A stretch of 64,000 bases of DNA from Leptolyngbya sp. DLM2.Bin27 (GCA_007694115.1 RECJ01000102.1:1-64000), one strand, 5' to 3'; counted from the first letter of the stretch, positions 23,722 to 33,594 are shown. Notes: generated by a model from the letters alone, not told the origin. A program made the numbers and translations.

Positions 23722-25945
23722 GGCGGCAATGCCCAATCTCCGCTGGCTCAGGCGACGATGGCTCAGGCGACGATGGCTCAGGCGACGATGGCTCAGGCGA
23801 CGATGGCTCAACTGGCTATGGCTAAACTGGCTGGGGATCGGTGTGCTGATCGCGGCGTTGACCTGGGGCCAACCAGCCCAGGCGGCGGAGAGTCACCCAC
23901 TGCTGACGGTCGATCTTTTGCGCCAGCGGCTAGCCGCCCCCGTGCAGCGGGAGGGTAGACCCACCCTTGATCTACGCAACTACACGATCGATCTGCGGGC
24001 CGACAGTGCCCTCACCGACAGCTTCTACCGATTGCTCAGCAGTGGGCTACAGCGACCCGCTACGGCCCCTACCCTCGATCTCAGCTATGCCGTGGTGCAG
24101 GGCGATCTCGATTTGCAGCGGCTAGGTCAGCGAGAGCCCCTCTACGGCAACAACCTATCGCCCCTGCTGAGCGAGGCTGGGCAGGCGCAGCTAAAGCGCG
24201 ATCGCACTCGGCTGCTTCAGCTCAATCGCCTGTCACAGTCGCTGCTGATTCAGGGCCAGAACAGCAGCCAGCAGATCTATGTATTTAAAGCGCCCCTGGT
24301 GGCGGTGCAAACTCGCTTTACTGGGGCAGTGCAGGGGGGCGACACATTTTTTTTAGGCCGGGTGCTGGCTTCGGGGGCGGTGTTTGACCAGGGGCTGTCG
24401 GTGGCCGGGGCGCGGTTTAACCGGGCGGTCGACTTCTCTGGGGCCGACTTTCGCCAGGGGGTGCAGGCCAAGGGCAGCCTGTTTTTTGAGACCACCCGCT
24501 TCGACCAGGGCCAGTTTCGCAGTGGGGCCAATTTTCAGGGGGCCGAGTTTAAGGCCAACGCCAACTTTAGCCGGGCGGTGCTGGCGGGCGAGACCAATTT
24601 CAGCCGGGCGCAGTGGCAGGGGGTGGCCGACTTTGCCCGCACCACCTGGCAGAGCACCGCTTTTTTTATGCGCAGCTACTTTGCCAGGGCGCTGTTTTTT
24701 ACCGAGGCCCGCTTTGACGGGCCGCTGGTGCTGCGGCAGACCCGCTTTGGGGAGCCGGTCAACCTGCGCAATGTGATGTTGGGCAGTGAAATCGACCTGG
24801 GCGATGCCCTGTTTCCGCCCTCGGCCTACCTCAACGTGGCGGGCATGGAGTTTAGCCTAGAGCAAACCCAGATCTTGGGCACCCCCGGCAAGATTGGTCG
24901 GGTGTTCTCGGTGCCCCAGCTGGCGGGCAACGAAACCCTGCTGCGCAACCTGGAGCGCAATTTTCGTCGCCTAGAGCAGATCAGCGACGCCAACTACATT
25001 GCCTACACCGCCGAGCGGCTGCGGCTCAAGGCCTGGCAGCAGCGGCTGTTGGGCACCAACATCAACACCGCCCCGGTGGCGGCTTTGGTGCGGGTCGGCT
25101 TTACTGAAGCCCAGGCCATGGCGGTGGTGCAGCAGCGCCAAACCCAGCCGTTTATTGGCATTGAGGGGGTACTGGGCGTGGCGGGGGTTGACCTGGCGGC
25201 CTATGTGAAGGTGCGCGATCGCATCTTTGCCCTGAATGCGTTTCCCCTGACCCGGCGACTGACCCTGGCCCTACAGTGGCTGTGGCTAGGGGGGCTGGTG
25301 GTGCTGAGCCGCTACGGCACCAGCTTTGGCCTCACCTTTGGGTTGGGGCTGGTGGCCATTCCCACCTTTGCGCTGATGTTCTGGCTGGTAGATCGCTACC
25401 GCCGCCGCCGGATGCCGCCGATTTTGCCGCCGCTGGCGGAGGGGCTGTGGCTGGGGGGAGGCTGTGCTGTGCTGCTGGGGCTGGGGCTGAATGCGCTGCG
25501 CTCCGCCGACTATCCGCTGTTGGCCCTGGGGTTTTTGTCGGTGCTGCTGGTGCCCGTGCCAGCCCTGCTGATTGGCCTGGTGCTCAAGCAGGGCCGCTAC
25601 CACGACCTAATGGACGAGAGCTACTTTGTCGAAGACGGCAGCCTACGCCAGCTGCGGCTGCTGATTGCGCGGCTGCCGGTGATTCCCAAATTTCCGTTTT
25701 TTCGCGATCGCTACACCTACCTGCTGCTCGATCGCCGCTGGAACTGGCTCAACTACCTCGACTTCAGCATCAACAACTGGCTGAAATTTGGCTTCAACGA
25801 CATCCGATTGCGAGATCAGCATGTGCCGGGGTTGATTACGGCTCTCGTGTGGTATCAATGGGGGTTGGGTCTGCTCTACACGGCATTGCTCCTGTGGACG
25901 CTATCGCGCACCATTCCAGGTTTAAATCTGTTGATCTACTTCTAG
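23696..25945 (+). CDS. pentapeptide-repeat membrane protein with repeat-expanded Arg-rich N-terminus
   Basis: F/L-x-x-A-x pentapeptide stretches (GADFRQGVQAKGSLFFETTRFDQGQF); C-terminal TM segments; start could be 23729. Confidence 0.8.
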   Translation: MLASRRRSRAAMPNLRWLRRRWLRRRWLRRRWLRRRWLNWLWLNWLGIGVLIAALTWGQPAQAAESHPLLTVDLLRQRLAAPVQREGRPTLDLRNYTIDLRADSALTDSFYRLLSSGLQRPATAPTLDLSYAVVQGDLDLQRLGQREPLYGNNLSPLLSEAGQAQLKRDRTRLLQLNRLSQSLLIQGQNSSQQIYVFKAPLVAVQTRFTGAVQGGDTFFLGRVLASGAVFDQGLSVAGARFNRAVDFSGADFRQGVQAKGSLFFETTRFDQGQFRSGANFQGAEFKANANFSRAVLAGETNFSRAQWQGVADFARTTWQSTAFFMRSYFARALFFTEARFDGPLVLRQTRFGEPVNLRNVMLGSEIDLGDALFPPSAYLNVAGMEFSLEQTQILGTPGKIGRVFSVPQLAGNETLLRNLERNFRRLEQISDANYIAYTAERLRLKAWQQRLLGTNINTAPVAALVRVGFTEAQAMAVVQQRQTQPFIGIEGVLGVAGVDLAAYVKVRDRIFALNAFPLTRRLTLALQWLWLGGLVVLSRYGTSFGLTFGLGLVAIPTFALMFWLVDRYRRRRMPPILPPLAEGLWLGGGCAVLLGLGLNALRSADYPLLALGFLSVLLVPVPALLIGLVLKQGRYHDLMDESYFVEDGSLRQLRLLIARLPVIPKFPFFRDRYTYLLLDRRWNWLNYLDFSINNWLKFGFNDIRLRDQHVPGLITALVWYQWGLGLLYTALLLWTLSRTIPGLNLLIYF
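23746..23835. repeat. 15-bp tandem repeat GCTCAGGCGACGATG, 4 perfect + 2 degenerate units, in frame
   Basis: Direct reading of sequence. Confidence 0.97.
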
Positions 25946-25988
25946 CGCCGCCGTCGGTTCACTCACCATCAGACTGTGCACATTTCCT

Positions 25989-26582
25989 GTGATTCAACCA
26001 TCCTCTTCCTCAGACCTCAATCAACCGGCCAAAGCTGACCTGCGCCGTCGCTTGATCAGCGCCCGCCAGAGCATTCCGCCCCAGCTGTGGCGACAAAAGA
26101 GCGATCGGATCTGCGCCCACCTGCTCAGCTGGAGCTACTTTCAAAAGTGCCGTATTATCTTGGCCTACACCAGCTTTCGCCAAGAGCCCGACCTCAGCCC
26201 CCTGGCCGCCCACCACCCGCACTGGGGGCTACCCCGCTGCGTTGACCATCAACAGCTGCATTGGCACTACTGGTCGGCCCAGAGCAAATGGCCCCTGCGC
26301 AAAGGGGCCTACGGCATTGTCGAACCCCACCCCCGATCGCCCCAGGTCGATCTGTCTCTAGTCGATTTGATCTTGGTGCCCGCCGTCGCCTGCGATGTGC
26401 GCGGCCATCGGCTCGGCTACGGCGGCGGCTTTTACGACCGGCTGCTGAGCAAGCCCGCATGGCAACATATCCCCACCGTGGGCATTGTGTTTGAGTATGC
26501 TCGCCTGCCCAGCCTGCCCCAAGACCTGTGGGATAAGCCCCTAGCGGGCGTTTGCTCCGAAAGTGGCCTGTTTTTAGGGTAG
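25989..26582 (+). CDS. 5-formyltetrahydrofolate cyclo-ligase
   Basis: KADLRRRLISARQSI, ILAYTSFRQEPDLSPL, LILVPAVACDVRGHRLGYGGGFYDRLL. Confidence 0.93.
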   Translation: MIQPSSSSDLNQPAKADLRRRLISARQSIPPQLWRQKSDRICAHLLSWSYFQKCRIILAYTSFRQEPDLSPLAAHHPHWGLPRCVDHQQLHWHYWSAQSKWPLRKGAYGIVEPHPRSPQVDLSLVDLILVPAVACDVRGHRLGYGGGFYDRLLSKPAWQHIPTVGIVFEYARLPSLPQDLWDKPLAGVCSESGLFLG

Positions 26583-26636
26583 CTCTAGGATTTAGAGTTG
26601 CTGGGAAGATTTATCTGTTGCTCTCTAGGTTTCTCT

Positions 26637-27266
26637 ATGGCCTACGGCCCTAGCCCCGCTACCCGCTACCCCATCCCCGGTATCAGCCGTACGGTGTTTC
26701 TCAATACCATCGTCACCAACCCCAACATCGTTGTCGGCGACTACACCTATTACGACGATTTTGAGCACCCTGAGAACTTTCAGCGCAATGTGCTCTACCA
26801 CTTTGATTTCATTGGCGACAAGCTAATCATCGGCAAGTTTTGCTCCATTGCCTCCGACGTCAAATTCATCATGAACGGCGGCAACCACCGCACCGACTGG
26901 TTTACCAACTACCCCTTTCCCATCTTTGGCCAGGGCTGGGAGAGCGTCATGCCTGACGAGTGGCCCCACAAGGGCGATACCGTCATCGGCAACGATGTGT
27001 GGATTGGCTACGGGGCCACCCTGATGCCCGGCGTGCAGGTGGGCGATGGGGCAATCATCGCGACTCAGGCGGTGGTAACAAAATCGGTGCCCCCCTACGC
27101 TGTAGTGGGCGGCAACCCGGCCCAGGTGATCCGCTACCGCTTCGACGAGGCCACCATTGAGGCGCTGCTAAAAATTCAGTGGTGGCGCTGGGAGGTTGAA
27201 AAAATCACCCGCCACCTAGGGGCGATCTGCGGCGCAGATCTGGCGGCCCTGCGCGAGGCTGTTTGA
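26637..27266 (+). CDS. CatB/Vat-type xenobiotic O-acetyltransferase (left-handed beta-helix)
   Basis: NIVVGDYTYYDDFEHPENFQRNVLYHFDFIGDKLIIGKFCSIASDVKFIMNGGNHRTDWFTNYPF, NDVWIGYGATLMPGVQVGDGAII; internal Met chosen (track ORF 26598). Confidence 0.92.
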   Translation: MAYGPSPATRYPIPGISRTVFLNTIVTNPNIVVGDYTYYDDFEHPENFQRNVLYHFDFIGDKLIIGKFCSIASDVKFIMNGGNHRTDWFTNYPFPIFGQGWESVMPDEWPHKGDTVIGNDVWIGYGATLMPGVQVGDGAIIATQAVVTKSVPPYAVVGGNPAQVIRYRFDEATIEALLKIQWWRWEVEKITRHLGAICGADLAALREAV

Positions 27267-27300
27267 GGCCTTCGCCCAGCTGAGACTGGGCGAAGGCCTC
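27265..27300. terminator. perfect 15-bp stem hairpin GAGGCCTTCGCCCAG-ctgaga-CTGGGCGAAGGCCTC
   Basis: Overlaps stop codon region of acetyltransferase; second small hairpin AACGCC..GGCGTT follows. Confidence 0.75.
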
Positions 27301-27382
27301 ATAGTATAAAAACGCCCGTTCGGCGTTCTTAGGCCCAGAAACTGCGCTATTCTTTGGTCAAAGCTTTTCTGGGGGCCAGGGC

Positions 27383-27943
27383 ATGAAACGGCGCGGCATG
27401 GTTTACGGTTTTCTGGGGGCGATCGCAACGGCCCTGCTTCTCGTTTGGCCCCTGGGGCTGCGCGCCCCCGCCCAGCAGAGCCCCCCCCTGGGTAGCCTAG
27501 AGCGTGAGTTTGAAGCGGTGACCATGCCCACGGCGACGGCCTACTCGGTCTACACCACCAGCACCGCCATTCCCCACCAGGTGTGGTACCGCATCTCTGG
27601 CGGCGACGCGCTGTTTCGCCAGCGGCTGCGGGTCTACCAAGAAAATGCTGGCCCGCGCCCGATTAACCAGCTGCCCCCCGACTCAGAGCTGCACCAAGAA
27701 CTGACCAGCAACGCCCCTACCCCTTGGTTTCGTTTTCCCACCGAAACCGGCGTCTTCACCTATTATTTCGACGGCGACAACCGCCTCACCGCCACCAGTC
27801 CCTGGCGCGATGCCTTTGGCATTCGGGTCAAACGCAGCCGCTTTACCAACGGCAACCGCTACGAAATCGGCTTTGAAGATCAAGCAACCCTCGACGACTA
27901 CAACGACCTGGAGGTGGAAGTCGTGATTATTCAGCCCGCTTAG
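27383..27943 (+). CDS. hypothetical secreted/exported protein (186 aa)
   Basis: Signal-peptide-like N-terminus GMVYGFLGAIATALLLVWPLGLRAPAQQ. Confidence 0.7.
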   Translation: MKRRGMVYGFLGAIATALLLVWPLGLRAPAQQSPPLGSLEREFEAVTMPTATAYSVYTTSTAIPHQVWYRISGGDALFRQRLRVYQENAGPRPINQLPPDSELHQELTSNAPTPWFRFPTETGVFTYYFDGDNRLTATSPWRDAFGIRVKRSRFTNGNRYEIGFEDQATLDDYNDLEVEVVIIQPA

Positions 27944-28033
27944 GCAACCAGCAGCATAGCCGTCCCAGATCTTGCGGTGCATGGCGACACGGTAGCGGTG
28001 CCTCGCCTTAGCGCGCTGCCCCCCATGGGACTA

Positions 28034-28138
28034 ATACCGAATCCTGCTTGGCTACCCCCGATACCCCTGGGCGAACCGCCGTTCGCCCCTACGGGTTGGC
28101 CGCTTGGCAATCGGGGGTAGGGAATTCAGATTTGGTAT
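28034..28138 (+). repeat. dispersed ~104 bp repeat element, copy B
   Basis: ATACCGAATCCTGCTTGGCTACCCCCGAT...ATCGGGGGTAGGGAATTCAGATTTGGTAT. Confidence 0.9.
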
Positions 28139-28251
28139 AAAACCCAGACTTGAGGCTGCTCTAGCCTGAAAAAAGATCGAAAAACCGCCCTCAGTGCGTC
28201 AGCGGGGGAAAATTGCGCCAAGATAGAGCAAAGGTATGGGTGGGGTAGGCC

Positions 28252-28737
28252 ATGAATCGCTTTATTATCGGTGGCATTTTAGCCGCTATCGTGATCGGTT
28301 TGACCGGGGGCCTAGGGCGCATATTCACCGACACCAACGCCCGGCAGGAGGGCGCTGGGCAGACAACCGCCGGGCAAAACAACGGCGCAGCAGGCGATCT
28401 GGGCAGTCTGCCCATAGAGCAGGCCGGGCAGCTGGCCCGGCGGCAGAGTGAGGTCGGCAACAACGGTGTTGGCATCACCTCCGATTTTTTGGGCCAAGAC
28501 CCCGTGGGCATACCCCCCGGCGGACGCCCCGACATTTCTCCCCCGGCAGCGGGCCAGACGGGAACCGCTGGTATGACTGGCTCTAACGGCAACGTGATTC
28601 CGCGCACGGGCGAGACGGCCACCTTCCCCACCACCGGCGGCGACATTGCCCCGATTCAACCCGGTCTGGTGCAGCCGGGCGTAGACTTGCAGCGCCCCAG
28701 CGACCCTGATTTAGACTCGATTCCGGCCCTCTGGTAG
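28252..28737 (+). CDS. hypothetical membrane-anchored, Gly/Pro/Gln-rich protein (161 aa)
   Basis: N-terminal TM IIGGILAAIVIGLTGGLG, low-complexity tail. Confidence 0.65.
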   Translation: MNRFIIGGILAAIVIGLTGGLGRIFTDTNARQEGAGQTTAGQNNGAAGDLGSLPIEQAGQLARRQSEVGNNGVGITSDFLGQDPVGIPPGGRPDISPPAAGQTGTAGMTGSNGNVIPRTGETATFPTTGGDIAPIQPGLVQPGVDLQRPSDPDLDSIPALW

Positions 28738-28799
28738 AGGCGCTGCGATCGCATCCCCCGGTGGCCTAAAATAGACAAACAGCAATTTAGTTAAACGGC

Positions 28800-30779
28800 A
28801 TGGCAAATCGGGGATGCGACGTCCTAGTAGTGGGCGGCGGTGTTATTGGCCTGGCAATCGCCCTAGAGCTACAGCAGCGGGGGGCGGTCGTTACCGTGCT
28901 CAGCCGCGACTTTGCCCAGGCGGCTAGCCATGCCGCAGCGGGGATGCTGGCCCCTAGGGCCGAAGGGCTGCCCCCCGGCCCCATGCTTGACCTATCCCTC
29001 GCCAGTTTGGCCCTGTACCCCACCTGGGTCAGCAAGCTCGAAGCCCTCACGGGGCAGTCGGTGGGCTACTGGCCCTGCGGCATTTTGGCCCCGCGCCGCG
29101 CCGCACCGGCCAATAGTTCAGCAACCTGGCTGGATGCGGCCACCCTAGGCCACTACCAGCCCGGCCTCGACCCCGCCCTCGGCGGAGCCCACTGGTACCC
29201 CGACGAGGGCCAGGTTGACAATCGGCTGCTGGTGCAGGCCCTGCGATCGGCGGTAATCGATCTGGGAGTGACCCTCCACGAGGGCACCGGAGCAATTGCC
29301 CTGGGCCATCACCAGGGCCGCATTGAGCGCGTCTGCACCGCCCAGGCGGGCGACTTTGTAGCCGACCAGGTGGTGCTGGCCACCGGAGCCTGGGCCCGCG
29401 AACTGCTGCCCCTGCCGGTGTTCCCCAAAAAGGGAGAAATGGCCAGTCTGCGGGTGCCCCCGGGCCACAGCCTGCCCCACCCCCTACAGCGGGTGCTGTT
29501 TGGCGAAAACATCTATATTGTGCCCCGGCAGGATGGCCGGATTGTGCTGGGGGCCACCAGCCAGGAGGTCGGATTTGCCCCCGGCAACACCGCCGGGGGG
29601 GTAAATCAGCTATTGAACCATGCGATCGCGCTGCTGCCCCAGCTGAGCGACTACGTGCTCGACGAAACCTGGTGGGGCTACCGGCCCACCACCCCCGACG
29701 AGTGGCCCATCCTTGGCCCCGGCCCCGCCGCCAACCTCACCCTGGCCACGGGCCACTACCGCAACGGCATTCTGCTGGCCCCGATCACCGCCCAACGGGT
29801 GGCCCAGACCGTGCTGGGCCAGGGCGATGGCCAGCTAGATCCCTTCTCCTGGCGGCGTTTCCATCGGTCTGCCCCCAGCCCCCTGCCAGCCCAGCCCCCA
29901 ATTTTTTCTACCCCCCAGGCTATGACCCTTACCGATACCGCTCCCGCCAGTCTCGCTGTCGCCTCGACCGACCAGACGGCCCTGATCGACTCGCCCCTAA
30001 CCATTGCCGGGCGCACCTTTACCTCGCGCCTGATGACCGGCACCGGCAAGTACGACGACTTTGAGGTGATGCGCCAGAGCGTGGCCGCCAGCGGCTGCGA
30101 GATCGTCACCGTGGCGGTGCGCCGGGTGCAGACCAATGCCCCCGGCCACCAGGGGCTGGCTGAGGCCCTCGACTGGTCAACGATCTGGATGCTGCCCAAC
30201 ACGGCGGGGTGCAAAACCGCCGAAGAGGCCATTCGCGTGGCCCGCCTGGGCCGGGAAATGGCCAAGCTGCTGGGCCAGGAAGACAACAACTTCGTCAAGC
30301 TCGAAGTCATTCCCGATGCCAAGTACCTGCTGCCCGACCCGATTGGCACCCTAGAGGCCGCCGAGCAGCTGGTCAAAGAGGGCTTTGCGGTGCTGCCCTA
30401 CATCAACGCCGACCCGCTGCTGGCCAAGCGCCTAGAAGAGGCGGGCTGCGCCACCGTCATGCCCCTGGGGTCGCCCATCGGCTCGGGCCAGGGCATTCGC
30501 AACGCCGCCAACATTCACATCATCATTGAGCAGGCCACGGTGCCGGTGGTGGTCGATGCGGGCATCGGCACCCCCAGCGAAGCCGCTGAAGCGATGGAAA
30601 TGGGGGCCGATGCGCTGTTGATCAACACGGCGATTGCCAAAGCGGCCAACCCCATCGCCATGGGCCGCGCCATGGGCCTAGCGGCGCTAGCGGGTCGCCT
30701 GGCCTACCGAGCCGGGCGCATTCCCATCCAGGGGGTGGCCAGCGCTAGCTCTCCCCTCACCGGGCGGATCACAGAGTAA
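28800..30779 (+). CDS. thiO/thiG: bifunctional glycine oxidase ThiO / thiazole synthase ThiG
   Basis: N-terminal [17 protein letters not shown]-terminal [15 protein letters not shown] and [32 protein letters not shown]. Confidence 0.95.
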   Translation: MANRGCDVLVVGGGVIGLAIALELQQRGAVVTVLSRDFAQAASHAAAGMLAPRAEGLPPGPMLDLSLASLALYPTWVSKLEALTGQSVGYWPCGILAPRRAAPANSSATWLDAATLGHYQPGLDPALGGAHWYPDEGQVDNRLLVQALRSAVIDLGVTLHEGTGAIALGHHQGRIERVCTAQAGDFVADQVVLATGAWARELLPLPVFPKKGEMASLRVPPGHSLPHPLQRVLFGENIYIVPRQDGRIVLGATSQEVGFAPGNTAGGVNQLLNHAIALLPQLSDYVLDETWWGYRPTTPDEWPILGPGPAANLTLATGHYRNGILLAPITAQRVAQTVLGQGDGQLDPFSWRRFHRSAPSPLPAQPPIFSTPQAMTLTDTAPASLAVASTDQTALIDSPLTIAGRTFTSRLMTGTGKYDDFEVMRQSVAASGCEIVTVAVRRVQTNAPGHQGLAEALDWSTIWMLPNTAGCKTAEEAIRVARLGREMAKLLGQEDNNFVKLEVIPDAKYLLPDPIGTLEAAEQLVKEGFAVLPYINADPLLAKRLEEAGCATVMPLGSPIGSGQGIRNAANIHIIIEQATVPVVVDAGIGTPSEAAEAMEMGADALLINTAIAKAANPIAMGRAMGLAALAGRLAYRAGRIPIQGVASASSPLTGRITE

Positions 30780-30837
30780 AGACTCTGCCCACAACCCCCA
30801 GGGAGCCACTCCCTAGCACCTTTGGCTGGGCCGACGC

Positions 30838-31647
30838 CTAGAACTGGCGACGCGAAAAAATTGCGATCGCAACGGTGAGCAGTAGCGCCGTATAGAGCAG
30901 GCCGTATAGCCCGTGACCCCACAGCTCAGGGGCCGTGGGCAATAGCCCCATTCCGTAGACGGCCTCGTTGCGCAGATTGAGGCGCTCCAGGTCGGGCAGC
31001 ACCAGGTAGAGGGTGTTGGTCAGCCGCTGCACCGCCGGGTTGTCGCTGAGTTCGCCAAAGGCCACCAGGTCTTGGCTGAGGTGGCCCATCAGGTAGACCG
31101 CAAAGGTGAGCAGGGTGGCCAGCAGCGAGCTGGTAAACACCCCAAACACAATGGCCACCGCCACCAGCAGCGCCGCCTCTAGCACCATAAACAGCAGCGA
31201 CAGCCCCATGCTGCCCAGCTCAAAGGGAACCCCGCTGACTGCCAGCAGCCCCAGGAAAATTAGCCCCAGGGCGGCAATTAGCACCGCCAGCACGGCGGTT
31301 AGCCCCAGGTGTTTGCCGACAATAAATTCGGCCCGGCTGACGGGCTTGGCAATCAGAACCAGCACCGTGCGTTTTTCAATTTCTTTGTTGATTAGGCCGG
31401 TGCCGACAAACACCGCCACAATCACGCTCAGGAGGTGAATGGCCGCCAGGCCCAGATCGAGCAAGATTTTGTCCTGCGCCCCGGCGGCAATGTCGGGCAG
31501 CAGCGCGTTAGCCACCACCAACAGCAGGGCAAACAGAGCCACTAGGTAGAGAATGCGATCGCGAATTACTTCCAAAAACACCGTACGAGCAATCACCCCG
31601 ATCCGAGATAGCACCATTGGCGTTGCCTTTCTACTCGTTATGCCCAT
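30838..31647 (-). CDS. fraE: ABC-2 type permease, FraE-like
   Basis: ABC-2 permease topology with INKEIEKRTVLVLIAKPVSRAEFIVGKHLG; downstream of fraC/fraD-like genes; start may be 31614. Confidence 0.75.
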   Translation of the reverse strand: MGITSRKATPMVLSRIGVIARTVFLEVIRDRILYLVALFALLLVVANALLPDIAAGAQDKILLDLGLAAIHLLSVIVAVFVGTGLINKEIEKRTVLVLIAKPVSRAEFIVGKHLGLTAVLAVLIAALGLIFLGLLAVSGVPFELGSMGLSLLFMVLEAALLVAVAIVFGVFTSSLLATLLTFAVYLMGHLSQDLVAFGELSDNPAVQRLTNTLYLVLPDLERLNLRNEAVYGMGLLPTAPELWGHGLYGLLYTALLLTVAIAIFSRRQF

Positions 31648-31787
31648 GCCGACTCGCTTTTCAAGTTTTCTATCACTAATGCTGAGACAGACTGATCATA
31701 GTAACGGTCTGGGGCCAGGGATTCACGGTTTAAGGCAGGCCGTAACCCGCAACTCCAACCGACTGCCCCCTCAGCCTGGCCGATTGC

Positions 31788-32870
31788 CTAGGTTCTAGAC
31801 AGCGTGTCCCTAGGATGCCCTGACTGGCGGGGGGTGGCTAAATCGCAGGTGAGGTTGGCCCACTGGGTACTGGCGAAGCCCGGCGGCATCGACGCATCTC
31901 GGTTTAGATCACGGCCCGGATCACGGCCCAGATTCTGGTTGAGATCGCGCCCCAGGTCACGGCCCAGGCTGCCCTGGGAAACCGGCATCAGCAGGCAGGT
32001 TTTTTCGAGGTAGTAGCCGCTTTCGGTGGCGGCGGGGCCTGACCAAATCGCCCAGAGTTTGAGGGTGTAGCCGTCGCCCGTGGCCAGGGGCTGAAAGTCG
32101 AGCTGCCACAGGGAATTTTCTAGGGAGGGGTTTTGGCCCATCTGACTTTGCACCTGGCGCTGCAAGGCCTGGCGCTGGCCATCTAGGTTGAGCAGCCACC
32201 GCTCCACCGAGGGCCAGGGCTTGTTGTGCACCTCCTGCCGCAGGATGTCTTCGGCCAGGGTGAGGTGGGTGACCCCGGCGGGTAAAGCGATGGTCTGCCC
32301 CGGAAACCGGTAGACAAAGGCGCTGTTGTCGACGCTGTCGGCCACTAGGCTGGGGTAGTCGCGCACCCAGGTTTGAATGCGAAAGTAAAACTGAAACCAG
32401 CTGCTGAACAACAGGCTGAGGCAAAACAGCAGCACCAGCTGCTGGCGCACGGGGCCAGACGGGTTTTTCAGGTCAAAATCCCAGCTCACCAGCTTGGGAA
32501 CGGCGATGACCATAAAGGAGATCAGAGGCCACGACACCAGCGCCGGCTGTAGCCAGCGTCCGCCCCAGGAGCCAAACAAAAAGATGCAGACAATCGCCCC
32601 CGACACCCAGGGGGCAATGGGGATGCCAAAGGGCCGAATTTTATTGGCCTCTAGCGCCCAGCCCACCCCAATGGCCAGAAAGATCCAGCTGAGGGTAGCC
32701 AACAGGGCCACGGTAAAGGCCAGGGTCGCCACTAAACCAGCCACCAGCGACGCCACCCACGAAAACAAACTCATGTAGATGATGGTTTGCCAGGCAAAGT
32801 AGCGGGGCGGCAGCAGCAGATTTTTGAGCGTGTTGAAGAGATTGCGCAAAAACTCGATGATTATTGCCAT
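31788..32870 (-). CDS. fraD: FraD-like septal junction/filament integrity protein (DUF5357)
   Basis: Multiple N-terminal TM then large soluble domain FYFRIQTWVRDYPSLVADSVDNSAFVYRFPG; overlaps fraC stop. Confidence 0.75.
   Translation of the reverse strand: MAIIIEFLRNLFNTLKNLLLPPRYFAWQTIIYMSLFSWVASLVAGLVATLAFTVALLATLSWIFLAIGVGWALEANKIRPFGIPIAPWVSGAIVCIFLFGSWGGRWLQPALVSWPLISFMVIAVPKLVSWDFDLKNPSGPVRQQLVLLFCLSLLFSSWFQFYFRIQTWVRDYPSLVADSVDNSAFVYRFPGQTIALPAGVTHLTLAEDILRQEVHNKPWPSVERWLLNLDGQRQALQRQVQSQMGQNPSLENSLWQLDFQPLATGDGYTLKLWAIWSGPAATESGYYLEKTCLLMPVSQGSLGRDLGRDLNQNLGRDPGRDLNRDASMPPGFASTQWANLTCDLATPRQSGHPRDTLSRT
31906..31965. repeat. 12-bp tandem repeat (AGATCACGGCCC-type, 5 units) in 3' part of fraD-like gene
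   Basis: Encodes GRDLGRDLNQNLGRDPGRDLNRD. Confidence 0.9.
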
Positions 32871-33460
32871 CCCAGCACCCCCGCCTGGGTCACCAGCAGC
32901 AGCACCACTAAAATGGCCGTAAAGCTGGCGGCATTGGCCTGGAGCACCGCCAAGGCGCGGGGAGAATTGCCCCTGAGGACATCTACCGTCTGGCCTCGGC
33001 GGGCGCGCTCGTAGCGCTGGCGGCGGCTGGCCGACAACAATGGCACGGGTTCAGGCTCCAGCGGCAGCTGACCCAGCAGCCGCTGGAGCCAGGTCAGCCC
33101 CTGGAGCTTGATCCAGTAGGTGACAAAAAACGCTGCGATCGCAGTCACCACCACCACCACCGGCAGCACATCGCGCCAGCCGTTGAGGTAAAACCGATTG
33201 AAAAACACATAGCTAATTACCTGGCTGCGCAACGCCACCGGCAGCAGCGCCTCAATCGCCAAAAAGGCGACCCATCCCAGGCTGGTGGCCAACAGGTTGA
33301 GGGTGGCGGCATACTGCATACTGGTGCGATAGCCCAGGCGCAGCTGCTGACGCAGCACCATGGCTTCGAGCACAATGGCCATCATCAGCAACAGCGTCTG
33401 AAAGGCGATCGCCCGCAGCGGCAAAATGCCCAGTTCTGACAGCAGGTTAGTAGTTGGCAT
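32861..33460 (-). CDS. fraC: FraC-like filament integrity protein
   Basis: PLRAIAFQTLLLMMAIVLEAMVLRQQLRLGYRTSMQYAATLNLLATSLGW; operon order fraC-fraD-fraE. Confidence 0.75.
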   Translation of the reverse strand: MPTTNLLSELGILPLRAIAFQTLLLMMAIVLEAMVLRQQLRLGYRTSMQYAATLNLLATSLGWVAFLAIEALLPVALRSQVISYVFFNRFYLNGWRDVLPVVVVVTAIAAFFVTYWIKLQGLTWLQRLLGQLPLEPEPVPLLSASRRQRYERARRGQTVDVLRGNSPRALAVLQANAASFTAILVVLLLVTQAGVLGWQ

Positions 33461-33594
33461 GGGGCGCTGGGGGTAGGTCGCAAATATCGACCCAAAGCAA
33501 AGAATTTGCGGTGCACTCTCAAGGGTATAACCTCGGCCCAGCTTTCGCTAAGATTTTAGACCGAGCCTCTCAATAAAACGCAATACGCAACACC

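Noticed and set aside
23746-23835. Possible CRISPR array
   Set aside because: Units are contiguous 15-mers with no spacers; it is a coding minisatellite
25276-25992. 238-aa + ORF overlapping pentapeptide gene and 5-FCL
   Set aside because: Alternative-frame, A/G/R-rich; both overlapped genes have clear homology motifs
26637-27266. Antibiotic resistance determinant (Vat/CatB)
   Set aside because: Family membership is clear but CatB-like hexapeptide acetyltransferases are widespread with diverse functions; no mobile element or resistance context seen
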